Positions 7,553 through 16,922 of a stretch of DNA of 64,000 nucleotides are shown here, in pieces. Below the pieces are notes generated by a model. It saw only the letters and a list, made by a program, of their open reading frames with translations, made no database searches and was not told the DNA's origin. The first letter of the stretch is position 1; each line of letters begins with the position of its first letter. Location: NCBI RefSeq assembly GCF_036173105.1, contig NZ_CP108053.1, forward strand, positions 5,084,001 to 5,148,000. The letters are read 5' to 3'. The position numbers and the translations under genes were made by a program. This DNA is from Streptomyces sp. NBC_00287 (GTDB lineage Bacteria > Actinomycetota > Actinomycetes > Streptomycetales > Streptomycetaceae).

Positions 7553-8089
7553 ATGCTCACGACCCTGAACACCTCCTACACCGACACGCGCGCGGCCGAC
7601 CTCGCCTGGGCCCTGGGGCGTGAGCCGCTCCCCGCACTGGCCACCCTCGACCTCGAACTGTCCGGGGCGAAGCTTCAGTTGAGACTGCTCGGCGCGTCCC
7701 ACCAGGTGCTCCTGGAGGAGGAGCGGGGCAGTTGTTCGGAGACGGTGGCATGCATCCCGGGCAGCAGCACCCCCCTCCCGCTGGGCGTCGCCAAGCGGGT
7801 CGGCGACTGGGAGTACGAGTTCGCCGCCCGCGTCGAGGTCCTGGCGCCGGGTCAGTTCGCGGGCCGCGCCCAGGAGTTGCTGGCCCTGGTCGCCGACCAT
7901 CCCAACGGCCTGGCCGGGGTCTTCCCCGGCAGCCCGCACGCCTTCACCGCGATGCTGGCGCAGCGCCAGGAGGGACAGATGCACTGGCGGACCTGGCATG
8001 CCTACCCGCAGGACGGCCAGTTGGTGGCGACCCGGACCCGGGTCGGGGTGCGGATCCCGGTGAGCGCGCTCAGCCCGTCCGGCGTTTAG
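7553..8089 (+). CDS. DUF2617 family protein
   Basis: A 178-residue soluble protein typical of the actinobacterial DUF2617 family: an N-terminal TSYTDTRAADLAWALGR, a central LELSGAKLQLRLLGASHQV, and a conserved HPNGLAGVFPGSPHAFTA and WHAYPQ in the C-terminal half. The biochemical role is unknown. The gene lies 62 bases upstream of the spermidine-synthase-like gene, in the same direction, an arrangement common in streptomycetes. The start at ATG 7553 is preceded by GCGGAG. Confidence 0.8.
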   Translation: MLTTLNTSYTDTRAADLAWALGREPLPALATLDLELSGAKLQLRLLGASHQVLLEEERGSCSETVACIPGSSTPLPLGVAKRVGDWEYEFAARVEVLAPGQFAGRAQELLALVADHPNGLAGVFPGSPHAFTAMLAQRQEGQMHWRTWHAYPQDGQLVATRTRVGVRIPVSALSPSGV

Positions 8090-8111
8090 GGCGCCAGTTC
8101 CACACGTGTGG

Positions 8112-8138
8112 GTGACGAAGCGTGACGCGCCTGTGACG
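8112..8138 (+). promoter_or_regulatory. Three GTGACG direct repeats before the spermidine-synthase-like gene
   Basis: GTGACG occurs at 8112, 8122 and 8133, about one helical turn apart and 12 to 38 bases upstream of the GTG start at 8151. The spacing suggests a regulator-binding site, but this is inference. Confidence 0.3.
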
Positions 8139-8150
8139 TAACGTCGCAAC

Positions 8151-9788
8151 GTGATCGAACCGCACGCGCCCGCCCCGCCCGCCACCCCGGCACCCTGGGG
8201 CGGCCCGGCGCGGCTGCCCGTCCGGCCGGGGACAGGACGCTTCCTGGTCCTCGCGTGCGTCTTCGTCTGCGCCGCCTGCGGACTCGTGTACGAACTCGAA
8301 CTGGTTGCCCTCGCCTCCTACTTGATCGGCGACTCGGTCACCCAGGCCTCCGTCGTGCTGTCCGTCATGGTCTTCGCGATGGGCCTCGGCTCGCTCGTCG
8401 CCAAACGCCTGCGCTGGCACGCCGCCGCGGGCTTCGGCGCGATCGAGACGGTCCTCGCCCTCGTCGGCGGCTGCAGCGCGCTCGCCCTGTACGCCGTGTT
8501 CGCCTGGACCGGCGACTGGGGCGGCCTGTGGGGACACGGACCCCGAGTCCTGCTCGTCACCTTCTCCCTCGCCATCGGCCTGCTGATCGGCGCCGAAGTC
8601 CCGCTGCTGATGGAGCTGATCCAGCGCATCCGGCGCCAGGACGCGGGCGGCGCGGTGGCCGACCTGTTCGCCGCTGACTACGTCGGCGCACTCGTCGGAG
8701 GCCTGGCCTTCCCCTTCCTTCTGCTGCCCCTGCTCGGCCAGTTGACCGGCGCCCTGATCACCGGCGCGGTCAACGCCCTGGCCGGCGGCGCCCTCGTCCT
8801 CGGCCTGTTCGGCCGCGACCTGACCAGGCGCGCCCGCTGGCTGCTGCTCGCCGCCAACCTCACGGTCCTCGGCATCCTCGCCGCGGCCGCCGTCCACGTC
8901 GACGACTTCGAACGGGCCGCCCGGCACGCGGTGTACGGCGCCGACGTACGCGTGGCGATCCAGACCGACGTCCAGGAGGTCGTCCTCACCGGCGGCACCG
9001 ACGGCCACCCCGTCGACCTCTACCTCGACGGCCGCCTGCGCGTCAGCGGGCGCGACGAACACCGCTACCACGAGGCGCTGGTCCACCCGGCGATGAACGG
9101 CCCGCACGAGCGGGTGCTGATCCTCGGCGGCGGCGACGGGCTCGCGGCGCGTGAGGTGCTGCGGCATCCGGGGGTGCGGCGGGTGGACGTCGTGGAACTG
9201 GACGCGGAGGTGGTCCGCCTGGCCCGCGAGGACCCGGCACTGTCGGGTCTCAACGGCGGGGTCTACGACGACCCGCGCGTCCGCGTCACGACGGCGGACG
9301 CCTTCGGCCACCTGCGCACAGCACCGACCGTCCGCTACGACGTCGTCGTCTCCGACCTCCCGGACCCGGGCATCACGGCGAGCACGAAGCTCTATGCGCA
9401 GGAGTTCTACGGCCTGGTCCAGCGGATGCTGACGGACGACGGACGCCTGGTGGTGCACGCGGGCCCGATGGCCTCCCGCCCCCGTGTCTTCTGGACGGTC
9501 GAGGCGACCCTGCGGGCGTCGGGCCTGCGCACGGCGCCGTACTGCGTGGCGGGGCGGGCTCCGGGTTTCGCGGCGGGCCCGGACCGCTCCACGGGCCGGG
9601 CGGACGCCCCGCACGACTGGGGCTTCATCCTGGCGGGCCCCGGCTTCGAACCGCCGCTGGGCCTGTCCGCACAGGGCCCGCGGCTGCGGACGCTGACGGC
9701 CGCGCGGCTGTCGGAGGACGCGAGGGCGGCGGAGGAGTTGCGGGTGCGGGGGCTGGGTGTGTCGACACTGGTGCACCCGAGGTACTGA
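8151..9788 (+). CDS. Membrane-embedded spermidine synthase-like aminopropyltransferase
   Basis: A 545-residue protein with two parts. Residues about 20-250 form a set of hydrophobic helices (roughly seven), and the C-terminal part from about 270 is a spermidine synthase fold with the SAM-site motif [15 protein letters not shown] near 323-336, [10 protein letters not shown], and VVSDLPDPG, which matches the DLPDP-type loop after the catalytic Asp. Fused membrane-spermidine synthase proteins are common in actinobacteria; their product has not been settled in most cases. The start is GTG 8151, and repeated GTGACG elements lie just upstream. It follows DUF2617. Confidence 0.8.
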   Translation: MIEPHAPAPPATPAPWGGPARLPVRPGTGRFLVLACVFVCAACGLVYELELVALASYLIGDSVTQASVVLSVMVFAMGLGSLVAKRLRWHAAAGFGAIETVLALVGGCSALALYAVFAWTGDWGGLWGHGPRVLLVTFSLAIGLLIGAEVPLLMELIQRIRRQDAGGAVADLFAADYVGALVGGLAFPFLLLPLLGQLTGALITGAVNALAGGALVLGLFGRDLTRRARWLLLAANLTVLGILAAAAVHVDDFERAARHAVYGADVRVAIQTDVQEVVLTGGTDGHPVDLYLDGRLRVSGRDEHRYHEALVHPAMNGPHERVLILGGGDGLAAREVLRHPGVRRVDVVELDAEVVRLAREDPALSGLNGGVYDDPRVRVTTADAFGHLRTAPTVRYDVVVSDLPDPGITASTKLYAQEFYGLVQRMLTDDGRLVVHAGPMASRPRVFWTVEATLRASGLRTAPYCVAGRAPGFAAGPDRSTGRADAPHDWGFILAGPGFEPPLGLSAQGPRLRTLTAARLSEDARAAEELRVRGLGVSTLVHPRY

Positions 9789-9822
9789 CGGGCCCACGAG
9801 GCGGGCCTGGCATGCTCCGAGC

Positions 9823-10548
9823 ATGCAGAAGTCCGCGTGGCCCGGGACCCCGGCCGACATACCCGTCCCACTGCTCACCCAGCATTGGCTGGACCTGACC
9901 TTCATCCACTGGGCGGTGGAACCGGAGGCGGTGGCGGGCCTGTTGCCGACGGGGACGGTCCCCGACACCCACGAGGGAGTCACGTACGTCGGTCTGGTCG
10001 CCTTCCGGATGCACAAGGTGGGCTGGTTCAAGCTGCCCGGGGTGCCGTATCTGGGTTCGTTCCCGGAGACGAACGTCCGCCTGTACTCGGTGGACGCGCA
10101 GGGCCGTCGCGGGGTCGTCTTCCGCTCGATGGACGCGTCGCGCCTGATCCCGGTGGTGATGGGCCGCATGGGCTTCCGGCTCCCGTATCTCTGGTCCCGT
10201 ATGGAGGTGAAGGCGGCGGAGGAGAAGGTCACGTACACGAGCACGCGCCGCTGGCCGGGAGAGCGGGGCGCGTACAGCCGTATCGAGGTACGGCCGGGTG
10301 AACGCATCCATGAACCAACGGAGTTGGAGCACTTCCTGACCGCCCGCTGGGGTATGCACAACCCCTTCGCGGGCGGACCGGCGTATCTGCCGAACCACCA
10401 CCCGCACTGGCCCCTGCACCGCGCCGAGCTGATCACCTGCGAGGAGAACCTGGTCACCGCGGCCGGCCTGCCCGCGCCGAGCACGGCCCCGGCCAGCGTC
10501 CTGTACTCACCGGGCGTCCCGGTGCGCCTCGGGCGGCCGGTCCGGTAG
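9823..10548 (+). CDS. DUF2071 (YqjF-like) family protein
   Basis: A 241-residue protein starting at ATG 9823. It has the DUF2071 pattern: LTQHWLDLTFIHWAVEPEAV near the N-terminus, the central GVTYVGLVAFRM and FPETNVRLYSVD, then GVVFRSMDASRL and a C-terminal LTARWGM. The family resembles acetoacetate decarboxylase-like beta barrels, but no activity is established for this group. It lies 34 bases after the spermidine-synthase-like gene and before the SRPBCC gene, all on the same strand. Confidence 0.8.
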   Translation: MQKSAWPGTPADIPVPLLTQHWLDLTFIHWAVEPEAVAGLLPTGTVPDTHEGVTYVGLVAFRMHKVGWFKLPGVPYLGSFPETNVRLYSVDAQGRRGVVFRSMDASRLIPVVMGRMGFRLPYLWSRMEVKAAEEKVTYTSTRRWPGERGAYSRIEVRPGERIHEPTELEHFLTARWGMHNPFAGGPAYLPNHHPHWPLHRAELITCEENLVTAAGLPAPSTAPASVLYSPGVPVRLGRPVR

Positions 10549-10626
10549 AGGCGGATACCCGGACGTGCCGCGAGATTACGCCGACGGGGGGTGCGACAGC
10601 GGTTCTCCTGGGTAGGCTCCGCTGAC

Positions 10627-11427
10627 ATGGAGCTTGACGTGTTCGTTCCGGTTGCCACGGCTCGCTTGAGGGAGGCGCTGTCCGACCCCGCGCGGGTAGC
10701 CCGGGCACTCCCCGGGCTCCAACAGGACGCGGGCGCGGAAGCGCCGATGAGCGGGCGCCTGAAGGTACGGGTGGGCGGCCACACGATCACATACCGGGGC
10801 GCCCTGCGTATCGCGCCCCGCGAGGACGGCACGTACGCGGTGGAGGGCGACGCGACGGAGGCCAGGGGGACGGGCTCGGTGAAGCTGTCCCTGACCCTGC
10901 GCGTGACCGAGTCGGCCGAGGGCTCGACCCTGACCTTCGACGCCACGGCCACGGCGGACGGCCGCATCGCCCAACTCCCACCGGAACAGGTCAACGCGGC
11001 GATGACAAGGCTGCTGAACCGTTTCGCGGAGAACTTGGGGGCGACGGAGGGGGAGCCGGAGGCCGCACTGCCCGAGCCGGAGGAGGCCGAGGCCCAGGCG
11101 CCGGATGCTCCCGCAGCCGCGGATGGCGAGGAAGCCCCACAGGGGCCAGCCGCACCTGACGACGAGAGCAGCACGGGTGGTGCGGGTGGGAAACAACAGG
11201 CCGAAGGCGAAGCCGAGGCCCCTCCGGAGGCCGCCCACGCCCGCCGCACCATGATCGGCCGCAGCGCGGAGGAGGTCGACCACGCCCCACCCCGCGGCCG
11301 CTACGCCCCCGTCCCCGCCCCCCAGTCCAACCAGCCCGTCTCCACCCTCCGCTGGGCAGCCCCCGCCGCCGCCCTGGCCGTAGCCTCCGCGATCGTCGTC
11401 AGCCGAGTCCTCAGAAGACGCCGCTAA
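10627..11427 (+). CDS. SRPBCC (CoxG-like) protein with C-terminal membrane anchor
   Basis: A 266-residue protein starting at ATG 10627. Residues 1-140 form a CoxG/START-like domain (SRPBCC superfamily: RLREALSDPARVARALPG, followed by GRLKVRVGGHTITYRG). Residues about 145-225 are a low-complexity acidic and Ala/Pro/Glu-rich linker. The final 30 residues form a single membrane helix (LRWAAPAAALAVASAIVVS) and a basic RVLRRRR tail, so the protein is tail-anchored with the ligand-binding domain in the cytoplasm. CoxG proteins help assemble or anchor CO-dehydrogenase-like enzymes, but no such genes lie nearby. The ligand is unknown. Confidence 0.75.
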   Translation: MELDVFVPVATARLREALSDPARVARALPGLQQDAGAEAPMSGRLKVRVGGHTITYRGALRIAPREDGTYAVEGDATEARGTGSVKLSLTLRVTESAEGSTLTFDATATADGRIAQLPPEQVNAAMTRLLNRFAENLGATEGEPEAALPEPEEAEAQAPDAPAAADGEEAPQGPAAPDDESSTGGAGGKQQAEGEAEAPPEAAHARRTMIGRSAEEVDHAPPRGRYAPVPAPQSNQPVSTLRWAAPAAALAVASAIVVSRVLRRRR

Positions 11428-11476
11428 GACAGCCGTAAAGGAAAGGCCCCCTTGATCACCCCAGTAGGGTCATCCC

Positions 11477-12265
11477 GTGAGTAACGAAGACATCACGCTG
11501 ACCGCGGGCGACGCGGAGGTGACCGTACAACCGGGCAACGGCGGCCGTATCGGAGGACTCCGCGTCGGCGGAACCGAACTCCTGCGCCAGGGCGACCGCT
11601 TCGGCTGTTTCCCGATGGTCCCGTGGTGCGGCCGCATCAGGGACGGCCGTTTCCGGGACGGCGCCACCGTCGTCCAGATGCCCCTGAACTCCCCGCCCCA
11701 CGCCATCCACGGCACCGCACGCGACGGCGCCTGGCGCACCGCCCGCGTCACGGCGGACGAGGCGGTGATCACGTACGACCTCGTGCACCCCTGGCCGCAC
11801 ACCGGCCGCATCACCCAGGTCGTCGGCCTCACCGAGAGCGCGTTGACGCTGACGATGTCCGTGGAGACGTACGAGGACTCCTTCCCGGCCCAGATCGGCT
11901 GGCACCCGTGGTTCAACCGCACCCTCGGCGGCGCGGACGTCCACCTCGACTTCGCCCCCACCTGGCAGGAGGAGCGCGGCGAGGACCACCTGCCCACCGG
12001 CAACCGCATCGATCCCAAGCCCGGCCCCTGGGACGACTGCTTCGGCATGACCGACGGAGTCGATGTCACCCTCACCTGGCCGGGGCAGCTCGCCCTCAAG
12101 GTCACCAGCCCCGAGGAATGGGTCGTCGTCTACGACGAGCAGGAGGCCGCCGTATGCGTGGAACCGCAGACCGGGCCGCCCAACGGGCTCAACACCCACC
12201 CGCGCCTGGTCACCCCGCTGGAGCCGCTGGAGGCCACGACGACCTGGAGCTGGACCCGCCTCTAA
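11477..12265 (+). CDS. Aldose 1-epimerase family protein
   Basis: A 262-residue protein starting at GTG 11477. It has the galactose-mutarotase-like fold pattern: GGRIGGLRVGGTELL near the N-terminus, FPMVPWCGRIRDGRF, then HAIHGTARDGAW with the His of the epimerase active site, and IGWHPWFNR with the second conserved His. The enzyme should interconvert sugar anomers, but the substrate is not evident. It ends 10 bases before pyrE and may be co-transcribed with it. Confidence 0.8.
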   Translation: MSNEDITLTAGDAEVTVQPGNGGRIGGLRVGGTELLRQGDRFGCFPMVPWCGRIRDGRFRDGATVVQMPLNSPPHAIHGTARDGAWRTARVTADEAVITYDLVHPWPHTGRITQVVGLTESALTLTMSVETYEDSFPAQIGWHPWFNRTLGGADVHLDFAPTWQEERGEDHLPTGNRIDPKPGPWDDCFGMTDGVDVTLTWPGQLALKVTSPEEWVVVYDEQEAAVCVEPQTGPPNGLNTHPRLVTPLEPLEATTTWSWTRL

Positions 12266-12275
12266 GCTGTTCGGC

Positions 12276-12824
12276 ATGACGGACGTACGCGGCGCGCTGC
12301 TGCAGCAGATCAAGGACAAGGCCGTGGTGCACGGCAAGGTGACCCTCTCCTCGGGTCTGGAGGCCGATTACTACGTCGACCTGCGGCGCATCACCCTCGA
12401 CGGGGAAGCCGCCCCGCTGGTCGGCCAGGTGCTCCTCGACCTCACCGCCGACCTGGACTTCGACGCGGTCGGCGGGCTGACCATGGGCGCCGACCCGGTC
12501 GCCGCGGCGATGCTGCACGCGGCCGCGGCCCGGGGGCAGCGCCTCGACGCCTTCGTCGTCCGCAAGGCCGCCAAGGCGCACGGGCTCCAGCGCCGGGTCG
12601 AGGGTCCGGACATCGCGGGCCGCCGGGTGCTCGTCGTCGAGGACACCTCCACCACCGGCGGCTCCCCGCTGGCCGCCGTGGAGGCCGTGCGCGAGGCCGG
12701 CGCCGAGGTCGTGGCCGTCGCGACGATCGTCGACCGGGCGACCGGGGCCGCCGAGAAGATCCAGGAAGGCGCGGGCGTGCCGTACCGCTACGCGTACGCC
12801 AAGGACGAGCTGGGACTGGACTGA
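12276..12824 (+). CDS. pyrE: Orotate phosphoribosyltransferase
   Basis: A 182-residue enzyme starting at ATG 12276. It converts orotate and PRPP to OMP in pyrimidine synthesis. The PRPP-binding loop VLVVEDTSTTGGSP is at about residues 112-125, and FVVRKAAKAHG carries the catalytic basic loop. The N-terminal KVTLSSGLEADYYVD is typical of bacterial PyrE. The length is normal. It stands apart from other pyr genes, between an epimerase-like gene and fba, as usual in streptomycetes. Confidence 0.95.
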   Translation: MTDVRGALLQQIKDKAVVHGKVTLSSGLEADYYVDLRRITLDGEAAPLVGQVLLDLTADLDFDAVGGLTMGADPVAAAMLHAAAARGQRLDAFVVRKAAKAHGLQRRVEGPDIAGRRVLVVEDTSTTGGSPLAAVEAVREAGAEVVAVATIVDRATGAAEKIQEGAGVPYRYAYAKDELGLD

Positions 12825-12962
12825 GGTCCGGGCTGAGACAGCTCTCGGAGCATCCCGGTTCGTCTGGAAAGATGGGCCCGACGACGATGATGTCGCCTCC
12901 CAGGTCTAGGTCAGGGCCGTAAGTACGCAGAACGCAACCCGCACATCACAAGGAGCGGACAG

Positions 12963-13985
12963 ATGCCCATCGCAACCCCCGAGGTCTACAACGAGATGCT
13001 CGACCGGGCGAAGGCAGGCAAGTTCGCCTACCCGGCCATCAATGTGACCTCCTCCCAGACCCTGCACGCTGCACTGCGCGGCTTCGCGGAGGCCGAGAGC
13101 GACGGCATCGTCCAGATCTCCACCGGTGGTGCGGAGTTCCTCGGCGGCCAGCACAGCAAGGACATGGTCACCGGCGCCGTCGCCCTGGCCGAGTTCGCGC
13201 ACATCGTCGCCGCCAAGTACGACGTCAACATCGCGCTGCACACCGACCACTGCCCCAAGGACAAGCTGGACGCCTACGTCCGCCCGCTGATCGCGGTCTC
13301 CGAGGAGCGCGTCAAGGCCGGCCGCAACCCGCTGTTCCAGTCGCACATGTGGGACGGCTCCGCCGAGACCCTGGCCGACAACCTGGCCATCGCCCAGGAG
13401 CTGCTGCCCCGCGCCGCCGCCGCGAAGATCATCCTCGAGGTCGAGATCACCCCGACCGGCGGCGAGGAGGACGGCGTCACCCACGAGATCAACGACGAGC
13501 TGTACACCACCGTCGACGACGCCCTGCGCACCGCCGAGGCCCTGGGCCTGGGCGAGAAGGGCCGCTACCTGCTGGCCGCCTCCTTCGGCAACGTCCACGG
13601 CGTCTACAAGCCGGGCAATGTCGTCCTCCGTCCCGAGCTGCTGAAGGACCTCCAGCAGGGCGTCGGCGAGAAGTACGGCAAGTCCAGCCCGTTCGACTTC
13701 GTCTTCCACGGCGGCTCCGGCTCCACCGCCGAGGAGATCGCCACCGCGCTGGAGAACGGCGTCGTGAAGATGAACCTCGACACCGACACCCAGTACGCCT
13801 TCACGCGTCCGGTCGCCGCCCACATGTTCCAGAACTACGACGGCGTCCTGAAGGTCGACGGCGAGGTCGGCAACAAGAAGACCTACGACCCGCGCACCTG
13901 GGGCAAGCTGGCCGAGGCGAGCATGGCCGCGCGTGTCCTCGAGGCCTGCGGCAACCTGCGTTCGACGGGTACGAAGATCAAGTAG
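12963..13985 (+). CDS. fba: Class II fructose-bisphosphate aldolase
   Basis: A 340-residue zinc-dependent aldolase that cleaves fructose 1,6-bisphosphate in glycolysis and forms it in gluconeogenesis. Visible motifs are INVTSSQT near the N-terminus, NIALHTDHCPKDKLD with the zinc His, ILEVEITPTGGEEDG with catalytic acidic residues, SFGNVHGVYKPGN and FHGGSGS. AAGGAG precedes ATG 12963. The 138-base upstream region holds its own promoter, and a stem-loop terminator follows at 14003-14033. Codon use is strongly biased, as expected for a highly expressed gene. Confidence 0.97.
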   Translation: MPIATPEVYNEMLDRAKAGKFAYPAINVTSSQTLHAALRGFAEAESDGIVQISTGGAEFLGGQHSKDMVTGAVALAEFAHIVAAKYDVNIALHTDHCPKDKLDAYVRPLIAVSEERVKAGRNPLFQSHMWDGSAETLADNLAIAQELLPRAAAAKIILEVEITPTGGEEDGVTHEINDELYTTVDDALRTAEALGLGEKGRYLLAASFGNVHGVYKPGNVVLRPELLKDLQQGVGEKYGKSSPFDFVFHGGSGSTAEEIATALENGVVKMNLDTDTQYAFTRPVAAHMFQNYDGVLKVDGEVGNKKTYDPRTWGKLAEASMAARVLEACGNLRSTGTKIK

Positions 13986-14002
13986 TCCCTGAGTGCACTG
14001 CT

Positions 14003-14033
14003 GAGCCCGGCGCCTGCCCACGGCGCCGGGCTC
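14003..14033 (+). terminator. fba terminator
   Basis: A perfect 12-base inverted repeat GAGCCCGGCGCC/GGCGCCGGGCTC (14003-14014 and 14022-14033) follows fba and is followed by TTGTAT. Confidence 0.85.
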
Positions 14034-14050
14034 GTTGTATACCTGGGGGC

Positions 14051-15499
14051 ATGCCTGACGTCCGGATCACTTCCGCGCAGGGCAAGTGGATCCTGCTCAC
14101 CACCGTCCTCGGCTCCAGCATGGCCCTGCTGGACTCGACCGTCGTCAACGTCGCCCTCCCCCGGATCGGCGAGGATCTGGACGCGAACCTCTCCGCCCTC
14201 CAGTGGACGATCAACGCGTACATGCTCACCCTCGCCGGTCTGATCCTCCTCGGCGGTTCGCTCGGTGACCGCTACGGCCGCCGCAGGATCTTCGTCATCG
14301 GCGTCATCTGGTTCGCCGTGGCCTCCCTGCTGTGCGGGCTCGCCCCGAACGCCGAAATCCTCATCGCCGCCCGCGCTCTCCAGGGTGTCGGCGGAGCGCT
14401 GCTCACGCCCGGCTCCCTCGCGCTCATCCAGGCCTCCTTCCACCCCGACGACCGGGGCCGGGCGGTGGGCCTGTGGTCCGGTTTCGGCGGCATCGGGGCG
14501 GCCGTAGGACCCTTCCTGGGCGGCTGGCTGGTGGACGGGCCCGGCTGGCGGTGGGTGTTCCTGCTGAACGTCCCGCTGGCGCTGCTGTGCGTGCCGGTCG
14601 CGCTGCGGCATGTGCCGGAGTCGGGGGACGGCACCAAGCACGGCCGCTTCGACGTGCTGGGCGCCTTTCTGGGTGCGGCGGCCCTCGGCCTGGTGACGTA
14701 CGCGCTGATCGAGTCGGACTGGATCACGGCGGCCCTGGGCGTGGCTCTTGGGATCGCCTTTGTGTACGTCGAGAAGCGGCGGCCCGATCCGATGATGCCG
14801 CTCGACATCTTCGCGTCCCGCCAGTTCACCGCCGTCAATCTGGTCACCCTGTGCGTGTACGCGGCCCTCGGCGGGTTCTTCTTCCTCGCCGTGATCCAGC
14901 TGCAGGTCGTCGCCGGCTACTCGGCCCTGGGCGCCGGTACGGCACTGCTGCCGACGACCGTCCTGATGCTGCTGCTCTCCGCCCGGTCCGGCGATCTGGC
15001 CGTCCGGATCGGGCCGCGTATCCCGCTCACCGTCGGGCCGCTGGTGAGCGCGGCAGGACTGCTGCTGATGCTGCGGGTCGGCCCGGACGCCTCGTACTGG
15101 GCCGACGTACTGCCCGCGGTCCTCGTCTTCGGCCTCGGCCTGGTCACCCTGGTCGCCCCGCTGACGGCCACCGTCCTCGCCTCCGTGGATGTCGCGCGGG
15201 CGGGCCTGGCGAGCGGCATCAACAACGCGGCGGCCCGAGCCGCGGGTCTGATCGCGGTGGCCGCGCTGCCGCTGCTGACCGGGATGGGCGAGGAGGCCTA
15301 CCGCTCGCCGGACGCCTTCGACGACGCCTTCCGCGAGGCCATGCTCTGGTGCGCGGGCGTGCTGGTGGCGGGCGCCGCCCTGGCCTTCGCGACCGTACGA
15401 CGGCTGCCGCCGGACTGCACACGCCCCGAGTGCCTCACCCATGGCTCGATCACCGCGCCGCCGCTGGAGAGGGAGCGGGCCAAGCGGCGCATCGGTTAG
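14051..15499 (+). CDS. MFS drug/H+ antiporter (DHA2, EmrB/QacA type)
   Basis: A 482-residue integral membrane protein starting at ATG 14051, with about 14 predicted helices, the size of DHA2 exporters. Motifs are LDSTVVNVALP in helix 1 (DHA2 motif D1), GGSLGDRYGRRRIF (motif A), LIAARALQGVGGALLTPGSL (motifs B and C region) and VGPFLGGWLVDGPGWRWVFLLN, where the WRWIFLINVP-type signature is conserved. Such exporters pump cationic drugs or own-product antibiotics. No regulator lies next to it; it is preceded by the fba terminator, so it must have its own promoter in only 17 bases or be expressed by read-through. Confidence 0.9.
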   Translation: MPDVRITSAQGKWILLTTVLGSSMALLDSTVVNVALPRIGEDLDANLSALQWTINAYMLTLAGLILLGGSLGDRYGRRRIFVIGVIWFAVASLLCGLAPNAEILIAARALQGVGGALLTPGSLALIQASFHPDDRGRAVGLWSGFGGIGAAVGPFLGGWLVDGPGWRWVFLLNVPLALLCVPVALRHVPESGDGTKHGRFDVLGAFLGAAALGLVTYALIESDWITAALGVALGIAFVYVEKRRPDPMMPLDIFASRQFTAVNLVTLCVYAALGGFFFLAVIQLQVVAGYSALGAGTALLPTTVLMLLLSARSGDLAVRIGPRIPLTVGPLVSAAGLLLMLRVGPDASYWADVLPAVLVFGLGLVTLVAPLTATVLASVDVARAGLASGINNAAARAAGLIAVAALPLLTGMGEEAYRSPDAFDDAFREAMLWCAGVLVAGAALAFATVRRLPPDCTRPECLTHGSITAPPLERERAKRRIG

Positions 15500-15521
15500 C
15501 GGATGCATCAGACTGGAACCC

Positions 15522-15935
15522 ATGACGATTCACGAGAACCTCCTCGGGGGCCCGCCCCCGACCCACCTCCCCGACGACCCGGAGCCCCGTGAGCTCCTCG
15601 CGTCCGGCACGGCGCCCGCCGATGTCGCCGCGAAGTACCCGACGTCCTCCCTGGCCTGGGCACAGCTGGCCGACGAGGCGTTCGAGCGGGGCAGCGTCGT
15701 GGAGTCGTACGCCTATGCCCGTACGGGCTACCACCGCGGCCTGGACGCCCTGCGCCGCAACGGCTGGAAGGGCCACGGCCCGGTCCCGTGGGAGCACGAG
15801 CCGAACCGCGGCTTCCTGCGCGCCCTGCACGGCCTCGCCCGCGCCGCCGGTTCCATCGGCGAGCAGGAGGAGTACGAGCGCTGCTCGCAGTTCCTGAAGG
15901 ACTCCTCGCCCACGGCGGCCCAGACGCTGGGTTAG
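15522..15935 (+). CDS. DUF3151 family protein
   Basis: A 137-residue soluble helical protein starting at ATG 15522. The pattern AKYPTSSLAWAQLADEAF, AYARTGYHRGLDALRRNGWKG and GPVPWEHEPNRGFLRAL is characteristic of the actinobacterial DUF3151 family, which resembles a TPR-like repeat. The function is unknown. It lies 22 bases after the MFS gene and is followed by an inverted repeat at 15945-15984. Confidence 0.85.
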   Translation: MTIHENLLGGPPPTHLPDDPEPRELLASGTAPADVAAKYPTSSLAWAQLADEAFERGSVVESYAYARTGYHRGLDALRRNGWKGHGPVPWEHEPNRGFLRALHGLARAAGSIGEQEEYERCSQFLKDSSPTAAQTLG

Positions 15936-15944
15936 GCGAGCCTC

Positions 15945-15984
15945 GAGTGCGGGTCCGGCTGTGATGCAGTCGGACCTTGCACTC
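15945..15984 (+). terminator. Imperfect stem-loop after DUF3151
   Basis: GAGTGCGGGTCCG at 15945-15957 pairs with CGGACCTTGCACTC at 15971-15984 with one bulge and one mismatch; the loop is 13 bases. It separates DUF3151 from the kyn genes. Confidence 0.6.
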
Positions 15985-16082
15985 TCCGGGGGTGACCCCT
16001 GAGGATTCGGGTGGGGACCGGGGCCCCCGTGTCGGTAACGGCAGGGGCGGACCGCTACCCGGAGTAACAACAGGAGACAGCG

Positions 16083-16922
16083 ATGTCCCAAGAGGCTCAC
16101 GAAACGAACGAGCCCGAGACCCCGCATCTCGACTTCGCCGGCACGACGCCGTACGAGGACTACGTCAAGGCGGATGTGCTCACCCACCTCCAGCACACCC
16201 TGTCCGACGATCCCGGAGAGATGGTCTTCCTGGTCACCACCCAGGTGATGGAGCTGTGGTTCACGGTCGTCGTCCATGAGTGGGAGACCGCCGCGCACGC
16301 GCTGCGCGAGGACCGGGTGCCGGTCGCGATCGACGCGCTGAAGCGTTCGGTACGGGAGCTGGAGGCGCTGAACGCGTCCTGGAAGCCCCTCGGACAGCTC
16401 ACGCCGGCCCAGTTCAACTCGTACCGGAGTGCTCTCGGCGAGGGCTCCGGCTTCCAGTCGGCGATGTACCGCCGCATGGAGTTCCTGCTCGGCGAGAAGT
16501 CCGCGTCCATGCTCGTCCCGCACCGCGGCGCGCCCCGCGTCCACGCGGAACTGGAGAAGGCGCTGCACGAGCCGAGCCTGTACGACGAGGTGCTGCGGCT
16601 GCTGGCGCGGCGCGGGCACGCGATCCCCTCGGCCGTGTTGCAGCGGGACGTCTCCCAGCGCTACGAGCCCTCCGACGCGGTCGAGGCCGCCTGGACGGCC
16701 GTCTACTCCGGTGACCCCGGCGACGAAGTCGCCCGGCTGGGCGAGGCGTTGACGGATGTCGGGGAGCTGGTGTGGCGCTGGCGGAACGACCACCTGGTCG
16801 CCACCCGCCGCGCGATGGGCTCCAAGGCCGGGACGGGCGGTTCGGCCGGGGTTGCCTGGCTGGAGAAGCGCGCCCGCAAGAACGTCTTCCCCGAGCTGTG
16901 GACGGCGAGGTCCCATGTCTGA
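16083..16922 (+). CDS. kynA: Tryptophan 2,3-dioxygenase
   Basis: A 279-residue heme enzyme that opens the indole ring of tryptophan to N-formylkynurenine, the first step of the kynurenine pathway. Motifs are TPYEDYVKADVLTHLQH, FLVTTQVMELWFTVVVHEW (tryptophan-binding Phe/Arg region), SGFQSAMYRRMEFLLGEK (the conserved SxQ..YR.iEF..G), and WRWRNDHLVATRRAMGSKAGTGGS near the C-terminus, which holds the heme-ligand His and the GTGGS loop. AGGAGA lies upstream of ATG 16083. It overlaps kynU by 8 bases, so the two are translated together. Confidence 0.95.
   Translation: MSQEAHETNEPETPHLDFAGTTPYEDYVKADVLTHLQHTLSDDPGEMVFLVTTQVMELWFTVVVHEWETAAHALREDRVPVAIDALKRSVRELEALNASWKPLGQLTPAQFNSYRSALGEGSGFQSAMYRRMEFLLGEKSASMLVPHRGAPRVHAELEKALHEPSLYDEVLRLLARRGHAIPSAVLQRDVSQRYEPSDAVEAAWTAVYSGDPGDEVARLGEALTDVGELVWRWRNDHLVATRRAMGSKAGTGGSAGVAWLEKRARKNVFPELWTARSHV

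Noticed and set aside
8070-11252. Open frame of about 1060 codons on the minus strand
   Set aside because: It lies antisense to the spermidine-synthase-like, DUF2071 and SRPBCC genes, and its product has no domain and a low-complexity, His/Arg/Gly-rich composition.
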